Source of the DNA: Spirochaetaceae bacterium
GTDB lineage: Bacteria > Spirochaetota > Spirochaetia > Treponematales > Treponemataceae
DNA: 7,399 nucleotides
Direction: 5' to 3'
NCBI GenBank assembly: GCA_031271875.1
Contig: JAISVD010000133.1
Span: 1 to 7,399, forward strand
The notes under the pieces were generated by a model. That model saw nothing but the letters and a program-made list of their open reading frames with translations, was not told the DNA's origin and did not search any database. Position numbers and translations under genes: made by a program. Shown one piece after another: positions 4,401-7,399 of the stretch. Within the stretch, counting starts at the first letter, position 1, and every line of letters starts with the position of its first letter.

Positions 4401-7136
4401 ATGTCACAAAATTCACCCATGATGATACAATATCAGCAGATAAAAACCCGTTACAGGGACGCGGTACTTTTCTTCCGGCTCGGTGATTTTTATGAAATGT
4501 TCAATGAAGATGCGGAAGAGATATCCAGGCTGCTGAACCTCACGCTGACACAGCGCGGCGGGGCTCCCATGTGCGGCGTCCCCTACCACGCTTCCCGTAT
4601 TTACATCGCCCGCCTGCTCAGGCTGGGTAAAAAAATAGCCATCTGTGAACAGACATCCCTTCCGGCCCCGGGGAAGGGGCTGGCGGAGCGGAAGGTCATC
4701 GAGGTCATAACCCCCGGTACAACGGTGGAGGAGGAGTATCTCGAACAGGGAACGAATAACTTTCTTGCGGCTCTCGTTACGGTGTCCCTCAGGGGGGAAC
4801 CCTGGGCGGGGTTCGCATATATAGATATATCAACCGGCGAATTCTGCGCTTCCCGCTGGTCGGCGGCACGGATGGACGAGCAGCTCAGGAAGGAGCTGGG
4901 CCGTGTTTTTCCCCGGGAGATGCTTCTGCCCCAGAGCCTCGCCGACAGCCCCGAGGTGAAGGAGATTCTGGAGGAGTACCCGGATCTGGTGCTGAATGTG
5001 TATCCCGACTGGCATTTCGCCCCGGAGGCGGCGGAAAAACGGCTGAACGAGCAGTTCGGCACCGCAAACCTCAAGGCCTTCGGACTTACCCCCGGCGCGC
5101 CGGAGATACCGGCGGCGGGGTTTCTGCTGGAATACCTGTCCGGGACCCTTGTCCCCGCAGGAACCACCGCAAACGGCTACAGAGCGGGAGGGGCTGCGGT
5201 TCTGCTCGAAAAAACAGATGCCGTTCTTCCCCACATTACCGGACTCAAGATGTATACGGACAGCCAGTTTGTTATACTCGACGATTCATCCAGGAGGAAT
5301 CTGGAGATCGTTTCAAACCTCCGGGACGGGTCGGTTCAGTATACCCTGCTGGATATACTGAACCATACCTGCACCCCTATCGGCAGCAGGCTTCTGCGGA
5401 AATGGCTTCTCCACCCGCTCACGGACTCACAGAGTGTGAAGGCCCGCCAGGACCAGGTGGAGAAACTTGAGGCGGCCGAGCGGAAACTTGACGACATCAG
5501 GGAGAGGCTCTCCCGGGTTCTGGACATAGAAAGGCTGGTCAGCCGTATCTCCATGGACAGGGCCCACGCACGGGATCTGCTCGCTCTCAGGAGCAGCCTG
5601 AATGCGTTTCTGTCCGTAAAAAACGAAGCGGAGGAGGCGGGTTTTCTCTTTTCCGATGTCCTGACCTCCGGGACGCTTGAGTCTGCGGATGCTATTATAC
5701 AGCTCATCGGGCAGTCCATAAAGGATGATCCTTCGGTACTGCTTACCGAGGGTAATCTGATAAAAACCGGCTGGTCTGCGGAGCTTGACCATATCCATGA
5801 GCTCAAGACCAATTTTACCGGTATCCTTGATTCATATCTTGAAGAGGAGAAGGTAAAAACGGGTATCCAGAATCTGAAGATACGCTACAACCGGATGATC
5901 GGGTATTACATCGAGGTCACCAGGGGAAATCTTGCATCGGTTCCGGCCCATTTTATCCGCCGCCGGTCTCTGGTAAACGGCGACAGGTTCAGTACAGAAC
6001 GCCTTGAGGAACTCGAACGGGAGCTTACCAACGCCGATCAGCGGATAATCGAAAAGGAGCGCATCCTTTTTATCGATATCAGGAACAGGCTCAAGCAGTC
6101 GATATCCGCCATGCTGGATATCTCTTCGGAGCTGGGGATGCTGGATGTGCTCCAGTCTTTTGCGTGGACGGCGCGGCAGTGGGGATGGGTGCGTCCCACT
6201 GTGGACGATTCCCGGGCGATGGTGATAGAGGAGGGCCGCCATCCGGTGGTCGAGAACTATCTGCCCTCCGGTGAATTCGTTCCCAATTCGATCCATCTCG
6301 GTGAAAACGGAAAGACCTTTGCGCTGATCACCGGGCCGAATATGGCGGGAAAGAGTACCTATCTCCGGCAGAACGCGCTTATTGTGCTTATGGCTCAGAC
6401 CGGTTCATTTGTGCCCGCCGTCCGGGCGCATATCGGCATAGTGGATAAGATATTCTGCCGGGTGGGAGCGTCGGATAATCTCGCCCGGGGTGAATCGACC
6501 TTCCTCGTGGAGATGAACGAGACCGCCCATATTCTGCGGGCCGCGACGGAGTCGAGTCTTGTTATCATGGACGAGGTCGGACGGGGAACATCCACGGAGG
6601 ACGGCCTTTCCATTGCCTGGGCTGTTTCGGAACATCTGCTCAATACAATAAAGGCGAAGACCCTCTTCGCGACCCATTACCATGAAATTTCGCGGCTGAT
6701 CCATCCCGCGCTCTGCTGCCTCTGCCTCGAGGTTCTTGAGCGGGAGGGGCATATCGTATTTCTCAAAAGGGTGCAGGAGGGCGCTTCGGATAACTCATAC
6801 GGCATCTACGTTGCCAAACTTGCAGGGGTTCCTCCTGCAGTGGTCGAACGGGCTAACAGTATCCTCGATCATATCCAGCAGACAGGCTCTCCCGATGATC
6901 GTATCATCGGGGATACAATGCTCGGGGATACGATTCCTTCGGCAGAGCAGGCTCCCGCTGTGCAGGAGGCGGAACAACAGACCGCCGCTCCTGCTTTTTC
7001 AGCTCCGGGGCTTTTTTCCCGGGAGGAGCTTATACTCGATGAGATACTTTCGGTGGATCCCGATAACACGACTCCTCTTGAGGCCCTGAAAAAGATTGCC
7101 CGGTGGAAGATGGAGCTGGGAAACCGCCAATCCTGA
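4401..7136 (+). CDS. mutS: DNA mismatch repair protein MutS
   Basis: A complete 911-aa MutS, slightly longer than the usual 850-870 aa. It recognises mismatches and small loops and starts repair as an ATP-driven sliding clamp. The N-terminal mismatch-binding domain carries the Phe-x-Glu motif (F30-Y31-E32 in GDFYEMF). Connector, core and clamp domains follow to about residue 565. The ATPase domain has Walker A GPNMAGKS (645-652), DNLARGEST (692-700), Walker B IMDE with D724 and E725, and the THYHE motif (758-762). A variable linker of about 70 residues (roughly 795-865), rich in Ala, Gln and Pro, leads to a C-terminal region ending in the usual TPLEAL pattern. APGLF at 868-872 may be a degenerate beta-clamp-binding site. 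The ATG at 4401 fits the family start, but no Shine-Dalgarno site precedes it and the promoter predicts an almost leaderless mRNA. No mutL is in the window. Confidence 0.98.
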   Translation: MSQNSPMMIQYQQIKTRYRDAVLFFRLGDFYEMFNEDAEEISRLLNLTLTQRGGAPMCGVPYHASRIYIARLLRLGKKIAICEQTSLPAPGKGLAERKVIEVITPGTTVEEEYLEQGTNNFLAALVTVSLRGEPWAGFAYIDISTGEFCASRWSAARMDEQLRKELGRVFPREMLLPQSLADSPEVKEILEEYPDLVLNVYPDWHFAPEAAEKRLNEQFGTANLKAFGLTPGAPEIPAAGFLLEYLSGTLVPAGTTANGYRAGGAAVLLEKTDAVLPHITGLKMYTDSQFVILDDSSRRNLEIVSNLRDGSVQYTLLDILNHTCTPIGSRLLRKWLLHPLTDSQSVKARQDQVEKLEAAERKLDDIRERLSRVLDIERLVSRISMDRAHARDLLALRSSLNAFLSVKNEAEEAGFLFSDVLTSGTLESADAIIQLIGQSIKDDPSVLLTEGNLIKTGWSAELDHIHELKTNFTGILDSYLEEEKVKTGIQNLKIRYNRMIGYYIEVTRGNLASVPAHFIRRRSLVNGDRFSTERLEELERELTNADQRIIEKERILFIDIRNRLKQSISAMLDISSELGMLDVLQSFAWTARQWGWVRPTVDDSRAMVIEEGRHPVVENYLPSGEFVPNSIHLGENGKTFALITGPNMAGKSTYLRQNALIVLMAQTGSFVPAVRAHIGIVDKIFCRVGASDNLARGESTFLVEMNETAHILRAATESSLVIMDEVGRGTSTEDGLSIAWAVSEHLLNTIKAKTLFATHYHEISRLIHPALCCLCLEVLEREGHIVFLKRVQEGASDNSYGIYVAKLAGVPPAVVERANSILDHIQQTGSPDDRIIGDTMLGDTIPSAEQAPAVQEAEQQTAAPAFSAPGLFSREELILDEILSVDPDNTTPLEALKKIARWKMELGNRQS
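6891..6935 (+). repeat. Inverted plus tandem repeat in the mutS linker
   Basis: A perfect nine-base inverted repeat (6891-6899 with 6903-6911, three-base loop) is followed and overlapped by two 15-base tandem units (6906-6920 and 6921-6935, 12 of 15 identical). The tandem units encode IGDTM and LGDTI in the linker before the MutS C-terminal region. They lengthen the linker without breaking the frame. Confidence 0.6.
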
Positions 7137-7240
7137 AAAACGTATAACTTTTCCGATTATTCTTATATGAACATATTTTCTCTCTTTTCAGTAATGGCGG
7201 GGGGAGAAAAAATATGATATGGTATAGGGAGGAGGCTGAA
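7137..7240 (+). promoter_or_regulatory. AT-rich leader between mutS and the antitoxin-like gene
   Basis: This 104-base gap is much more AT-rich than mutS. It contains a palindrome with a two-base centre, ATATGAACATAT (7165-7176), which could be an operator, since antitoxins of this general kind often repress their own operon. A nine-pair potential hairpin follows (7176-7184 with 7202-7210, one G-U). No convincing -35/-10 pair and no strong mutS terminator were found. Confidence 0.25.
7226..7235 (+). promoter_or_regulatory. Strong Shine-Dalgarno site deciding the start of the last gene
   Basis: AGGGAGGAGG ends five bases before the ATG at 7241. It makes that ATG the better start than the in-frame ATG at 7214, although the latter also has a G-rich stretch (7199-7206) in front of it. 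Confidence 0.75.
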
Positions 7241-7399
7241 ATGTATTCAAGTTATACAGTAAAAGCTGATGAATTAACGGAAGGATTTCTCAAGGGCTTA
7301 AAGGAAACCTATAGGGAGAAGAAGATAGAAATAGTCGTATATGAGGTAGACGATGAAACAGACTATCTGATGCGTTCAGAGGCAAACCGGGAACATCTG
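7241..7399 (+). CDS. Putative antitoxin-like small protein, N-terminal part (3' end outside window)
   Basis: Fifty-three residues are visible before the window ends: a short strand and helix (TVKADELTEGFLKGLKETY), a basic then hydrophobic strand (KKIEIVVYEV), and an acidic segment leading to TDYLMRSEANREHL. The pattern of an ADEL start, an IEIVV strand and a YL-RSEANR-L motif resembles small proteins often annotated as antitoxins beside RelE/ParE/YoeB-type toxins. This comparison is from memory and not from a search, and the toxin gene, if present, would lie beyond 7399. The strong ribosome site, low G+C and A-rich codons set it apart from mutS and fit recent acquisition. It could instead be an ordinary small hypothetical protein. 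Confidence 0.6.
   Translation, partial: MYSSYTVKADELTEGFLKGLKETYREKKIEIVVYEVDDETDYLMRSEANREHL

Noticed and set aside
4601..5167. Minus-strand open frame (188 codons) opposite mutS
   Set aside because: It is fully inside mutS, its translation is Ser/Arg-rich and low in complexity, and no ribosome site or family pattern is visible.
7001..7017. Terminator-like AGCTCCGGGGCT followed by T6 inside the end of mutS
   Set aside because: Only about four pairs can form around the loop, the T-run encodes part of a conserved C-terminal segment, and more than 100 coding bases follow.
7214..7240. Upstream in-frame ATG at 7214 as start of the antitoxin-like gene
   Set aside because: The ATG at 7241 has a much better placed Shine-Dalgarno site and gives the N-terminus expected for such proteins; the earlier ATG would put that site inside the coding region.
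1..7399. tRNA, rRNA, CRISPR array, insertion sequence or phage genes
   Set aside because: No cloverleaf, regularly spaced repeats, transposase or integrase motifs, or terminal inverted repeats were seen on either strand.

Overview
This window looks chromosomal, from a bacterium that is probably a spirochaete (Treponema/Spirochaeta-like). The lineage call rests on remembered features of spirochaete MutS proteins, such as the KGLAERKVIEVITPGT stretch, so it is an inference. Apart from its two ends the window is densely packed, with genes overlapping or almost touching. No RNA genes, CRISPR array, insertion sequence or integrase were seen.

Layout. (1) Positions 1-3855, plus strand, one tight operon. 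It opens with the C-terminal end of a DegT/DnrJ/EryC1-type PLP aminotransferase. Three subunits of a xanthine dehydrogenase/aldehyde oxidase-family molybdenum hydroxylase follow, in the order Mo-binding (723 aa), 2x[2Fe-2S] (159 aa), FAD (279 aa). The genes overlap by 14, 1 and 11 bases, which implies translational coupling. (2) Positions 3872-4360, minus strand: a STAS-domain protein of the anti-sigma-factor-antagonist type, convergent with the operon across a 16-base gap. (3) Positions 4401-7136, plus strand: a full-length mutS (911 aa), divergent from the STAS gene across only 40 bases. (4) Positions 7137-7399: an AT-rich stretch (about 38% G+C by hand count, against about 60% in mutS lines sampled) holding the start of a small gene resembling toxin-antitoxin antitoxins.

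How the genes work together. The three hydroxylase subunits together would form an electron-transfer chain from a Mo active site through two [2Fe-2S] clusters to FAD. The FeS subunit keeps all eight cluster cysteines, the FAD subunit keeps the RNxGTIGGN flavin motif, and the large subunit keeps the C-terminal GIGE glutamate. Several molybdopterin-contact motifs of the large subunit are nevertheless replaced, and the FeS subunit has Leu where a Gln normally precedes the second cluster. This coordinated divergence is the strongest candidate for undescribed biochemistry here. The substrate cannot be named.

The second main observation is the STAS/mutS divergent gap. It holds two well-spaced sigma70-like promoters on opposite strands that overlap almost completely. 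Both predict transcripts starting within a few bases of their ATG, and neither gene has a visible Shine-Dalgarno sequence, so both may be leaderless and mutually exclusive.
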